From: Candidatus Odyssella thessalonicensis
GTDB lineage: Bacteria; Pseudomonadota; Alphaproteobacteria; Bin65
Length of the DNA: 5,143 nucleotides
Direction: 5' to 3'
Assembly: GCA_005240015.1 (NCBI GenBank)
Contig: SBBV01000584.1
Location: 1-5,143 of the forward strand
The position numbers and the translations under genes were made by a program. The notes beneath the pieces are model-generated. The model made no database searches, was not told where the DNA came from, and was given only the letters and a program-made list of their open reading frames with translations. Each line of letters begins with the position of its first letter. Within the stretch, counting starts at the first letter, position 1. Of the stretch, positions 1 through 5,143 are shown one piece after another.

Positions 1-345
1 ATCCGCCGCCATCCCGATCTACCCTGGCGCAAATCCGCCGCCAGCCTGCCGGCGCTTGCGGCCGCGCAGCAGCGCCTGCTGGCGAACGCCGCGGCGATGC
101 TGAAGTCCGGCGGCCGGCTGGTCTACGCCGTGTGCTCGCTTGAGCCCGAGGAAGGTTCCGCGGTCATTGCGCGCTTCCTCAAGTCGCATTCCAACTGCAC
201 GTTGGAGCCGGTCACGTCCGCCGAAATCCCCGGCGCTGCCGAGTTCATCGAGGGCGATGGCACGCTGCGCACGCTGCCCTGCCACTGGGCCGAGCGCGGC
301 GGGCTCGACGGCTTCTACGTCGCGCGGCTGCGGCGCTCTGCGTAG
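1..345 (+). CDS. rsmB: RsmB-type 16S rRNA (cytosine-5) methyltransferase, C-terminal part (5' end outside window)
   Basis: This is the C-terminal 114 residues of a RsmB/Fmu (NOL1/NOP2/Sun family) enzyme, which transfers a methyl group from SAM to C5 of a cytosine (C967 in E. coli) in 16S rRNA. The reading frame is open from base 1 to the TAG at 343. The first residues, IRRHPDLPWRK, match the conserved stretch directly after motif IV (PCS-x-G-x-IRRHPD), so the motif IV cysteine lies just upstream of the window. Motif VI is visible as LVYAVCSLEPEEG; its cysteine (codon 133-135) is the expected catalytic nucleophile of this family. The protein ends in the usual way with DGFYVARLRR. The N-terminal NusB-like RNA-binding domain and the SAM site are not in the window. 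There is no sign of damage. The family assignment is strong; the exact target base is by homology. Confidence 0.93.
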   Translation: MRRHPDLPWRKSAASLPALAAAQQRLLANAAAMLKSGGRLVYAVCSLEPEEGSAVIARFLKSHSNCTLEPVTSAEIPGAAEFIEGDGTLRTLPCHWAERGGLDGFYVARLRRSA

Positions 346-449
346 GGCGGATCCGAAACCGGGCCCTGCGGCCGAGCGTCGTGCCGGTGTGGACAACAGC
401 GGCGCTGCTCCCTTTCTCTCACACAGCAAAGCTGTTAGCTATCGCAGCC

Positions 450-455
450 GAGGGG
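450..455 (+). promoter_or_regulatory. Likely ribosome binding site of rpe
   Basis: GAGGGG lies 10 nt before the ATG at 466. It is a reasonable Shine-Dalgarno match and supports this ATG, the only start that gives the normal N-terminus of the epimerase (APSILSADF at residues 8-16). Confidence 0.55.
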
Positions 456-465
456 TCGCATCTGG

Positions 466-1128
466 ATGAAGCGCCGGGTCAAGATCGCGCCGTCGATTCT
501 TTCCGCGGATTTCGCGCGGCTTGGCGAGGAAGTGCGGGCGCTCGGCGAGGCCGGCGCCGACTACGTCCACATCGACGTCATGGACGGGCACTTCGTGCCC
601 AACCTCACCATCGGTCCGCTGGTGGTGAAGGCGCTGCGCGGGCATACGAAGCTGCCCTTCGACGTGCATCTCATGATCTCGCCGGTCGATGCCTACGTGC
701 CGGCCTTCGCCGAGGCCGGCGCCGACATCATCACCGTGCACCCGGAGGCGGGCCCGCACGTCCATCGCACGATCCAGCTGATCAAATCGCTCGGCAAGAA
801 AGCGGGGCTCTCGCTCAACCCAGGCACGCCGGTGGAGGCGGTCGACAACCTCATCGGCGATCTCGACCTCATCCTGGTGATGAGCGTCAATCCCGGCTTC
901 GGCGGGCAATCATTCATCCCCTCGCAGCTCGAGAAAATTGCGGCGCTCCGGAAGCGCATCGACGCGAGCAAGCGCGCGATCGAGCTCGAGGTCGATGGCG
1001 GCATCAATGCCGAGACGGCGCGGGCTGCCGTCGCCGCCGGCGCCGACGTGCTCGTGGCCGGCACCGCGACCTTCACCGGCGGCGCCGCGAAATACGCCGG
1101 CAACATCGCGCGACTGCGCGGCGCCTGA
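466..1128 (+). CDS. rpe: Ribulose-phosphate 3-epimerase
   Basis: This cytosolic TIM-barrel enzyme interconverts D-ribulose 5-phosphate and D-xylulose 5-phosphate in the pentose phosphate pathway and, where present, the Calvin cycle. The product is 220 residues, the normal family length, and every signature is present: APSILSAD (8-15), [12 protein letters not shown] (35-46), DVHLM (66-70), [14 protein letters not shown] (138-151), EVDGGIN (175-181) and a C-terminal VAGTATF phosphate-loop segment (197-203). The divalent-metal ligands expected from solved structures are H35, D37, H68 and D177, with D37 and D177 as the acid/base pair; all are intact. The gene starts 120 nt after the rsmB stop and is followed 11 nt later by the heparinase-family gene, so those two probably form an operon. 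Nothing is odd about it. I cannot tell whether it serves a Calvin cycle; no other cycle gene is in the window. Confidence 0.97.
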   Translation: MKRRVKIAPSILSADFARLGEEVRALGEAGADYVHIDVMDGHFVPNLTIGPLVVKALRGHTKLPFDVHLMISPVDAYVPAFAEAGADIITVHPEAGPHVHRTIQLIKSLGKKAGLSLNPGTPVEAVDNLIGDLDLILVMSVNPGFGGQSFIPSQLEKIAALRKRIDASKRAIELEVDGGINAETARAAVAAGADVLVAGTATFTGGAAKYAGNIARLRGA

Positions 1129-1131
1129 GGG
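1127..1131 (+). promoter_or_regulatory. Ribosome binding site of the heparinase-family gene, overlapping the rpe stop
   Basis: GAGGG begins inside the rpe TGA stop (1126-1128) and sits 8 nt before the ATG at 1140. This placement fixes the start of the next gene and suggests that its translation is coupled to the end of rpe. Confidence 0.6.
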
Positions 1132-1139
1132 CCCCCGCG

Positions 1140-2768
1140 ATGGCGCGGGAGCGGGCAAACGGCGCGCGGCACGAGAAGCGGTCGCGCGTCCCGCTGGCGC
1201 TGTCCTATCCGCTGTTCCGCGTCGGCGCCAAGGCGCGCCAGCTCCTGTTCGTGCCGCCCGACCCGTGGCCCGGCAACACCGCCTCGGGCGAGCGGCTCAT
1301 GAGCGTGGCCGAGCCGCTCGCCTGGGGCGCCGCGGCCGGCGAGGGCGCGCTCGAGGCGCACCGCTTCTCGTGGCTGCGCGATCTCCGTGCGATCGGCGAC
1401 GCCGCCGCGCGCCAGCGCTGCCGGAATCTCGTCATGGGTTGGATCGTGCGCCATGGCGAGAGGCCGGAAAAGCCGCTGTGGTCGCCCGACCTGCTCGCCA
1501 ACCGGCTCGTCAACTGGATCGGCCAGTTCGATTTCTTCGGCAAGACGGCGCCGCAATCCTGGAAGGCGGCGTTCTTCGCGAGCCTGGCGCGCCAGGCGCT
1601 GGCGCTGGCGCGCGCCCTGCCGCGCATCGTCGCCACGGCCGAGCGCATCCGCGCGCTCCGGGCGCTGATCGCGTTTGGCACCGCGGTCCCGGGCGCCCAG
1701 GTACGCTCGGATCGTGCGCTGCGCCTCCTGTTGCCGATGCTCGAAGCCTGGCCCGAGCACGGCATGATCCCGGAGCGCAATCCCTCCGATCAGCTCGCGG
1801 TCCTGCGCGACCTCGTCGACATCCGCGCGCTGCTGATCGCCGCGCACCACGACGTGCCGATCGCGCTCGAGGCCGCGATCACGCTGGCGAGTCGCGCGCT
1901 CGCGGCGTTGCGCCACGGCGATGGCGGCTTGGCGCTGTTCCACGGCGGGGCCGAGGAAGACGCAACCTATGTCGACGTCGTGCTGGCGTTGGCTGGCGCC
2001 GACGCGGCCGCGCCGTCGCGATTCAGCGGCGCCTGTGAGCGCGCCGCCGGCGGCGAGACGCTGCTGCTGTTCGATGCGACGGCGCCGCCGCCCGAGCGCC
2101 ACGACCGCGCCGCGCATGCGGGCACGCTCTCGTTCGAGCTGAGCGCCGGGCCCGCGCGGCTCATCGTCAATTGCGGCGCCTACCGCGGGCGCGATCCGGC
2201 GTGGCGCGATGCCGGGCGGATGACGGCCGCGCATTCGACGCTCGTCGTCGGGGACCGCAATTCGGCCGAGGTTCTGCCGGGCGGCGGCCTGCGCCAGCGC
2301 CCGACCGAGCTCGTGCTCGACCGCGAGGAGGAGGCGGGCGCGGTCTGGATCGCCGGCAGCCACGACGGCTATCTCCGCCGCTTCGGCGTGCTCCACCGCC
2401 GCCGGCTCTTCCTTGCCGCCGACGGCACCGACCTGCGCGGCGAAGACCGGCTGGCGCCCGCGGCCGGCAAGCGCATTCCGCGCCGGACCCTGGGCACGCC
2501 GTTCGCGATCCGCTTTCATCTCCACCCCGTCGTCGTCGTGGGCGAGTTCGAACGCGATGCGGGCGGCGCCACGGCGGTGCCGTTCGGCAGCAGCGAAAGC
2601 GGGCCCTGGCACCTCGTCGCCGACAGCCGGCTCTCGACCACGATCGAGGAGAGCTTCTATTGCGGCCGCGCGGGCCCGCCCCAGAAGACCAAGCAGATCG
2701 TGCTCGCCGGCAAGATCGACAATCCCGCCGGCCTCGAAGCGCGCTGGGCGATCAAGCGGATGCGGTGA
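1140..2768 (+). CDS. Heparinase II/III family protein
   Basis: This 542-residue protein has the two-part layout of the alphaproteobacterial heparinase II/III-like family: an alpha-helical toroid-like N-terminal half (about 30-280) and a beta-rich C-terminal heparinase II/III domain (about 315-500). Recognisable family blocks are DPWPG (41-45), ERNPSDQL (212-219), HGDGGLALFHG, HAGTLSFELS (from H326), AHSTLVV (H365), SHDGYLRRFGVLHRRR (H408) and FRFHLHP (H460, H462). Characterised members are polysaccharide lyases acting on uronate-containing glycans, but the substrate of this housekeeping-linked subfamily is not known to me, and I cannot assign the catalytic Tyr/His pair by eye. I see no convincing signal peptide at the N-terminus (MARERANGARHEKRSR), so secretion is unclear. 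It is tightly coupled to rpe. Its last 17 nt overlap the 3' end of the opposing methyltransferase gene. Confidence 0.9.
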   Translation: MARERANGARHEKRSRVPLALSYPLFRVGAKARQLLFVPPDPWPGNTASGERLMSVAEPLAWGAAAGEGALEAHRFSWLRDLRAIGDAAARQRCRNLVMGWIVRHGERPEKPLWSPDLLANRLVNWIGQFDFFGKTAPQSWKAAFFASLARQALALARALPRIVATAERIRALRALIAFGTAVPGAQVRSDRALRLLLPMLEAWPEHGMIPERNPSDQLAVLRDLVDIRALLIAAHHDVPIALEAAITLASRALAALRHGDGGLALFHGGAEEDATYVDVVLALAGADAAAPSRFSGACERAAGGETLLLFDATAPPPERHDRAAHAGTLSFELSAGPARLIVNCGAYRGRDPAWRDAGRMTAAHSTLVVGDRNSAEVLPGGGLRQRPTELVLDREEEAGAVWIAGSHDGYLRRFGVLHRRRLFLAADGTDLRGEDRLAPAAGKRIPRRTLGTPFAIRFHLHPVVVVGEFERDAGGATAVPFGSSESGPWHLVADSRLSTTIEESFYCGRAGPPQKTKQIVLAGKIDNPAGLEARWAIKRMR

Positions 2769-3282
2769 CGCGATAAAGATAATACGGCCACGCGGCGATG
2801 CCGTCAGGGCGCGCGTAGTCGGGCGCAGGCAGCGGTTGCAGCTGCTTCGATTCCATCGGCCGGTCGCCGAGCACGATGCCGCCGGCGGCCATGAGGCCGG
2901 GCAAGGTCGCGGCGAGGTAGCGCGCGAACTCCATGTCGCGCGCGGGCTTCCGCGTGCCGATGTCGCAATGGGCAAGCGCCGCTTTGGCGCCGAGGCGCGC
3001 GGCGAGGGCGGGCAACGTGGTTTGGATCTCGCCGATCACGAGGAGCTCGGCTGGCGGGCTCTCCTCGGGCGGCGCGTGGTGCTCGCGGTCGAAGCAATAG
3101 ATCGCGCGCTGAGGCAGGAGGCGGCGGAGGTGATCGTAGGTGCGGCCCTTGCCGAGGCCGATCTCGAACACGGGGCCCGGGAGGTTCGCGATGCGGCGCG
3201 CGGCCTCGGCGAGATAGGCGCGCTGCGCCAGGAGGCGCGCGGCGAAGCGATCGAGCGCGCTGCCTTCGCCCGGTAGCTTCAA
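2752..3282 (-). CDS. Small class I SAM-dependent methyltransferase (Methyltransf_17-like), copy 1
   Basis: The 176-residue product is a compact Rossmann-fold methyltransferase resembling Pfam Methyltransf_17 (PF12692), a family with no established substrate that I know of. The family start block is diverged (ALDRFAARLLAQR, 9-21). The SAM-binding motif I is FEIGLGKGRTYDHLR (39-53), and the acidic residue at the end of beta-2 is D65 in CFDRE. Strand 4 carries HCDIG (105-109), and the protein ends PYYLYR (166-171). The start is TTG at 3282, which overlaps the TGA of the upstream cNMP-binding gene as TTGA; this indicates translational coupling and gives the expected N-terminal length. The second copy at 3746-4240 is a clear paralogue (12 of 15 residues identical across motif I). 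Here the usual GD after strand 3 reads GE (84-85). The target could be a small molecule, lipid or protein; none can be assigned. Confidence 0.8.
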   Translation of the reverse strand: MKLPGEGSALDRFAARLLAQRAYLAEAARRIANLPGPVFEIGLGKGRTYDHLRRLLPQRAIYCFDREHHAPPEESPPAELLVIGEIQTTLPALAARLGAKAALAHCDIGTRKPARDMEFARYLAATLPGLMAAGGIVLGDRPMESKQLQPLPAPDYARPDGIAAWPYYLYRVTASA

Positions 3283-3722
3283 GCGCTCTTGGCGGTGAGC
3301 TTGCGGTTGGTGGCGTCGAGCCGGCGCGCCAGCTCGCGCATGATCTCGACCGCCATCTGCGGGAACTCCATGATCAGGCGGAAAAAGAGATCCTTGGCGA
3401 TCACCATCGCCTCAAGCTTGGACGCCGCCTTCACCGTCGCGGTCCTCGGCACGTCGCAGAGAATCGCGATCTCGCCCACGATGTCGTTGCGCTTGAGCTT
3501 GGCGACGGTCAGCGGGCCCTTGGGCGTGTCGACGATGACGTCGGCCTCGCCGCCGATGATGACATAGGCGCTGTCGCCCTGTTCGCCCTGGCGGAACAGA
3601 ATGTCGCCGTCCTTGAACGCCATGCGCTCGCTCGTGAACGCCAGCAATTTGAGCTTCGACGGCTCGATGTTGGCGAACATCGGGATGTTGCGCAGGAGCT
3701 CGACTTCCTCGTTGAGACTCAA
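3279..3722 (-). CDS. Stand-alone cyclic-nucleotide-binding domain protein
   Basis: The 147-residue product is a single cNMP-binding (CAP-ED) beta-roll followed by a C-terminal helix. It has IPMFANIEPSKLKLLA (13-28), the glycine-rich turns FKDGDILFRQGEQGDSAYVI (36-55), and a phosphate-binding cassette VGEIAILCDVPRTATV (82-97) that keeps the ribose-contacting E84 and phosphate-contacting R93. The closing helix is FPQMAVEIMRELARRLDATNRKL (120-142). There is no helix-turn-helix, so it is unlikely to be a Crp/Fnr transcription factor; it may act as a regulatory subunit for another protein. The start is TTG at 3722, chosen because an AGGAG lies 7 nt upstream, no ATG is in frame nearby, and translation then begins MSLNEEVELL as I recall for close homologues. 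It lies 23 nt after one methyltransferase gene and overlaps the next by 4 nt. Whether it binds cAMP, cGMP or another ligand cannot be read from the sequence. Confidence 0.88.
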   Translation of the reverse strand: MSLNEEVELLRNIPMFANIEPSKLKLLAFTSERMAFKDGDILFRQGEQGDSAYVIIGGEADVIVDTPKGPLTVAKLKRNDIVGEIAILCDVPRTATVKAASKLEAMVIAKDLFFRLIMEFPQMAVEIMRELARRLDATNRKLTAKSA

Positions 3723-3729
3723 AGGCGTT

Positions 3730-3734
3730 CTCCT
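3730..3734 (-). promoter_or_regulatory. Ribosome binding site deciding the TTG start of the cNMP-binding gene
   Basis: On the minus strand the sequence reads GAGAGGAGAA and then reaches TTG at 3722 after a 7-nt spacer from the AGGAG core. This strong Shine-Dalgarno match within the 23-nt gap is the main argument for a TTG start and against a longer upstream reading frame. Confidence 0.75.
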
Positions 3735-3745
3735 CTCGTGATGTA

Positions 3746-4240
3746 TTATGCCCTGGGCTTGCGGTAGAGGAAATACCGCGTCTCGGCGATCCCGGGCGGC
3801 GGCGGCAGGGGCTGCCAGCCGGCGATCACGAGGGCTTGGTCGCTGGCCACGAGCCCGCCCGCCGCCACGGCTTCGGCGATGAGCGGCGCGATCTTGAGCG
3901 CGGTGGCGCGGTCGCGCGCGTCCTCGCCGCTGCCGAGATCGGAATGAACGAACGCCACGCGCCCGCGGAAGCGCAGCACCGCGCGCGGCAGCGTGTCCAT
4001 GATGTCGCCGACAAGGAGATGCTCGGCGTCGGGCACGCAGGTCGGGTGCGCGTTCACCTGGCGCTCGAACACGAAGATCTCGCGCGCGCGGAAGCATTCG
4101 CGCAGATGATCGAAGGTGCGCCCGTTGCCGAGGCCGAGCTCGAAGATCGGCCCCTCGGGCACGTTGCCCGGCCGGGCCGCGAAGTCGATGCAGGCGCGCT
4201 GCGCTTCCAAGCGCCGGATGAAGCTGTCGAGGCGTGACAC
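3746..4240 (-). CDS. Small class I SAM-dependent methyltransferase (Methyltransf_17-like), copy 2
   Basis: The product is 164 residues from a GTG start at 4240, which yields the family-typical N-terminus SRLDSFIRRLEAQR (2-15). It shows SAM motif I FELGLGNGRTFDHLR (33-47), the acidic residue after strand 2 in VFERQ (E59), GDI after strand 3 (78-80), HSDLGSG on strand 4 (99-105), and the C-terminal block RYFLYRKPRA. It matches my recollection of PF12692 (Methyltransf_17), for which a structural-genomics structure exists but no biochemical role is known to me. It is the first gene after the 94-bp palindrome and lies 23 nt before the cNMP-binding gene, so it probably heads the three-gene unit. 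The open frame continues upstream to a TTG at 4345, but that extension would run through the palindrome and lacks family similarity. The ribosome binding site is weak (TGGA 11 nt upstream), and no convincing promoter was found. Confidence 0.84.
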   Translation of the reverse strand: MSRLDSFIRRLEAQRACIDFAARPGNVPEGPIFELGLGNGRTFDHLRECFRAREIFVFERQVNAHPTCVPDAEHLLVGDIMDTLPRAVLRFRGRVAFVHSDLGSGEDARDRATALKIAPLIAEAVAAGGLVASDQALVIAGWQPLPPPPGIAETRYFLYRKPRA

Positions 4241-4289
4241 GTTCGATTTATTCCAATGGGTGCGCGATGGGACTTGTGGCCGCGCCGCC

Positions 4290-4383
4290 AAGTGAACAGG
4301 AGCCGGGGAGGCGGGGAGATTCGTGAAAGCGCGCGAAGCGCGCAACCCTTGCTTCTCCCCGGCTCCCCGGCTCCTGTGAACTT
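4290..4383. repeat. 94-bp interrupted palindrome with an internal hairpin (REP-like element or terminator-like structure)
   Basis: Two 24-nt arms, 4296-4319 and 4354-4377, are inverted copies with one mismatch (G4311 opposite G4362). After a 2-nt GA/GA interruption the outer bases 4290-4293 (AAGT) pair with 4380-4383 (ACTT), giving 27 of 30 possible pairs. The 34-nt centre contains its own perfect hairpin, GCGCGC-GAA-GCGCGC at 4329-4343. It lies in the gap between the stop of the ABC-type gene and the GTG of the methyltransferase gene, both on the minus strand. No T-tract follows it in either direction, so it is not a canonical Rho-independent terminator, although such a stem could still pause polymerase or protect the upstream mRNA 3' end. 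A dispersed palindromic repeat or miniature mobile element is equally plausible; copy number in the genome is unknown. Confidence 0.85.
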
Positions 4384-4420
4384 ACTTTGCTGCCGCAGTC
4401 GAGAAATTCGCGCACTGGCT

Positions 4421-5143
4421 CTACTCGGCCGCGAGCAGTTCGTTCAGCGCGGTGTCGGGCCGGTCGAGCTGTGCGAAGGTGCCCTGCTCGACGATCCGGC
4501 CCGCGCGCATCACCAGCACGAGGTCGAAATACTTGGCGAAGCGCGCGCGCGACAGGCCCCAGATCAGCCCGCGGCCCTTGAACTCCTTGAGCAGATTCTG
4601 GACCACCTTGGCCTGCGAGGCGCCGTCGAGCGCATTGCCGGCTTCGGCCAGGAGCAGGAGATCGGGCCGCTTCAGAACGGCGCGCGCGATGCCGAGCTTC
4701 TGCCGCTGTGCGGCCGACAGCCGGGCGCCGGCCACGCCCACCTGGAAGTCGAGGCCGAACAGCATCACGTCGTCGCTGAGCGACAGCTCGTCGAGCGTCA
4801 TGCGCACGAAACGCGCGAGCTTGATCTGGGCCTGCGCCTGGCCGAAGGCCACCTTTCCGAACAGCACGTTGTCGAGCAGCGTCGAGGCCTTGTTGTAGGC
4901 GTCGGCGTCGAAGAACTCGACCGCACCCTTGAGCTCCTCCGGCAGCTCGGCGGCGAAGAACCGGCGTCCTTCGAGGACGTGCGCCTTGATCTGGTCGGTG
5001 ATGACACCCAAGCGATGCCGCGCCGGGATCACCTTGAACAGCAGGCCGAACAGGCGCCGGCGGTCCTCGGGGCGATAGTCCTTGGGCGCCACGTTGGCGG
5101 TGCGCGTCAGGATCGCCTGGAACTCAGGCAGCTCGTCGGCGGC
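4421..5143 (-). CDS. ABC-type protein with degenerate nucleotide-binding domain, C-terminal part (5' end outside window)
   Basis: The frame is open from the window edge to the TAG at 4421-4423, giving 240 visible residues. Counting from the edge, the second half is an ABC ATPase C-terminal portion. It has a segment like the canonical TIRDNI block (TLLDNVLFGK, 88-97), a signature ARLSAAQRQKLGIARAVL (140-157) in place of LSGGQ, a Walker B strand LLLLAEAGNALD (162-173), and a late GRIVEQGTF (215-223). The Walker B aspartate is alanine (A166) while the following glutamate (E167) is kept. The switch (H-loop) histidine is absent; the region reads GLIWGLSRARF. D173 of the D-loop is present. No P-loop (GxxGxGKS/T) is visible in residues 1-90, so any Walker A lies upstream, with an insertion. 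A GTG at 5092 is in frame, but the homologous sequence continues above it, so the gene very likely starts outside. The role and cargo are unknown. Confidence 0.8.
   Translation of the reverse strand, partial: AADELPEFQAILTRTANVAPKDYRPEDRRRLFGLLFKVIPARHRLGVITDQIKAHVLEGRRFFAAELPEELKGAVEFFDADAYNKASTLLDNVLFGKVAFGQAQAQIKLARFVRMTLDELSLSDDVMLFGLDFQVGVAGARLSAAQRQKLGIARAVLKRPDLLLLAEAGNALDGASQAKVVQNLLKEFKGRGLIWGLSRARFAKYFDLVLVMRAGRIVEQGTFAQLDRPDTALNELLAAE

Noticed and set aside
423..435. Small perfect inverted repeat ACAGC-AAA-GCTGT between rsmB and rpe, considered as terminator or operator.
   Set aside because: A 5-bp stem with no T-tract is expected by chance, and nothing else nearby supports a regulatory role.
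346..465. Search for a promoter or terminator in the 120-nt gap between rsmB and rpe.
   Set aside because: No credible -35/-10 pair with proper spacing and no hairpin followed by Ts was found.
439..909. A 156-residue minus-strand frame rich in His and Asp that looked metal-binding.
   Set aside because: Its His/Asp content is the reverse complement of well-conserved rpe codons; it has no independent support.
381..1139. A 253-codon open extension upstream of the heparinase-family ATG, in frame with it.
   Set aside because: It lies almost wholly over rpe in another frame, encodes low-complexity Arg/Ala/Gly-rich sequence, and has no family similarity; the SD plus ATG at 1140 explains the start.
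693..2975. A 760-residue open frame on the minus strand.
   Set aside because: It is a high-GC antisense shadow over rpe, the heparinase gene and part of the methyltransferase gene; its composition is Arg/Ala-rich with no recognisable domain.
3723..4097. Upstream extension of the cNMP-binding gene.
   Set aside because: It overlaps the methyltransferase gene in another frame and is Arg/Ala-rich; the strong AGGAG before TTG 3722 marks the true start.
4241..4295. Possible promoter for the three-gene cluster (TTGGCG and an AATAAAT near the start).
   Set aside because: The spacing between these boxes does not fit a sigma-70 promoter, and the AT-rich box lies too close to the GTG.
4241..4345. N-terminal extension of the second methyltransferase to a TTG at 4345.
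   Set aside because: It would be translated through the palindrome, and the extra 35 residues lack family similarity, while GTG 4240 gives the conserved SRLDSFIRRL start.
4290..4383. The palindrome as a canonical Rho-independent terminator of the ABC-type gene.
   Set aside because: No run of Ts follows the stem on the minus strand, so it is reported as a repeat or structural element instead.

Overview
The window is about two-thirds G+C or higher and gene-dense. Its gene content looks like an alphaproteobacterium, probably Rhodospirillales or a relative; this placement is inferred from GC content, gene families and remembered gene order, not from a database search. There are seven protein genes, two of them cut by the window edges. 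No RNA gene, CRISPR array, transposase or phage gene was seen.

Left half, + strand (1-2768): the C-terminal quarter or so of RsmB (16S rRNA cytosine-5 methyltransferase); a 120-nt gap; rpe (ribulose-phosphate 3-epimerase); then, 11 nt later, a 542-residue heparinase II/III family protein. The Shine-Dalgarno-like sequence of the heparinase gene overlaps the rpe stop codon, so these two genes are almost certainly co-transcribed. This is ordinary chromosomal housekeeping DNA. As I remember it, rsmB, rpe, heparinase and purH often cluster in this class, but here purH does not follow.

Right half, - strand, read right to left (5143-2752): the C-terminal 240 codons of a large ABC-type protein whose nucleotide-binding domain has degenerate catalytic motifs; a 180-nt gap holding a strong 94-bp palindromic element with a second hairpin inside it; then a compact three-gene cluster. 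The cluster is a small class I SAM-dependent methyltransferase, a stand-alone cyclic-nucleotide-binding domain protein, and a second methyltransferase paralogous to the first. All three genes appear to use non-ATG starts (GTG, TTG, TTG). They are spaced 23 nt apart and then overlap by 4 nt (TTGA), so they are probably translated as one unit. The last gene meets the heparinase gene tail to tail with a 17-bp overlap.

The most interesting part is this right-hand module: a cNMP-binding sensor domain with no output domain, placed between two diverged copies of a methyltransferase family of unassigned function, downstream of an ABC-type protein that looks unable to hydrolyse ATP normally. A signalling or gating link between these proteins is inference only.
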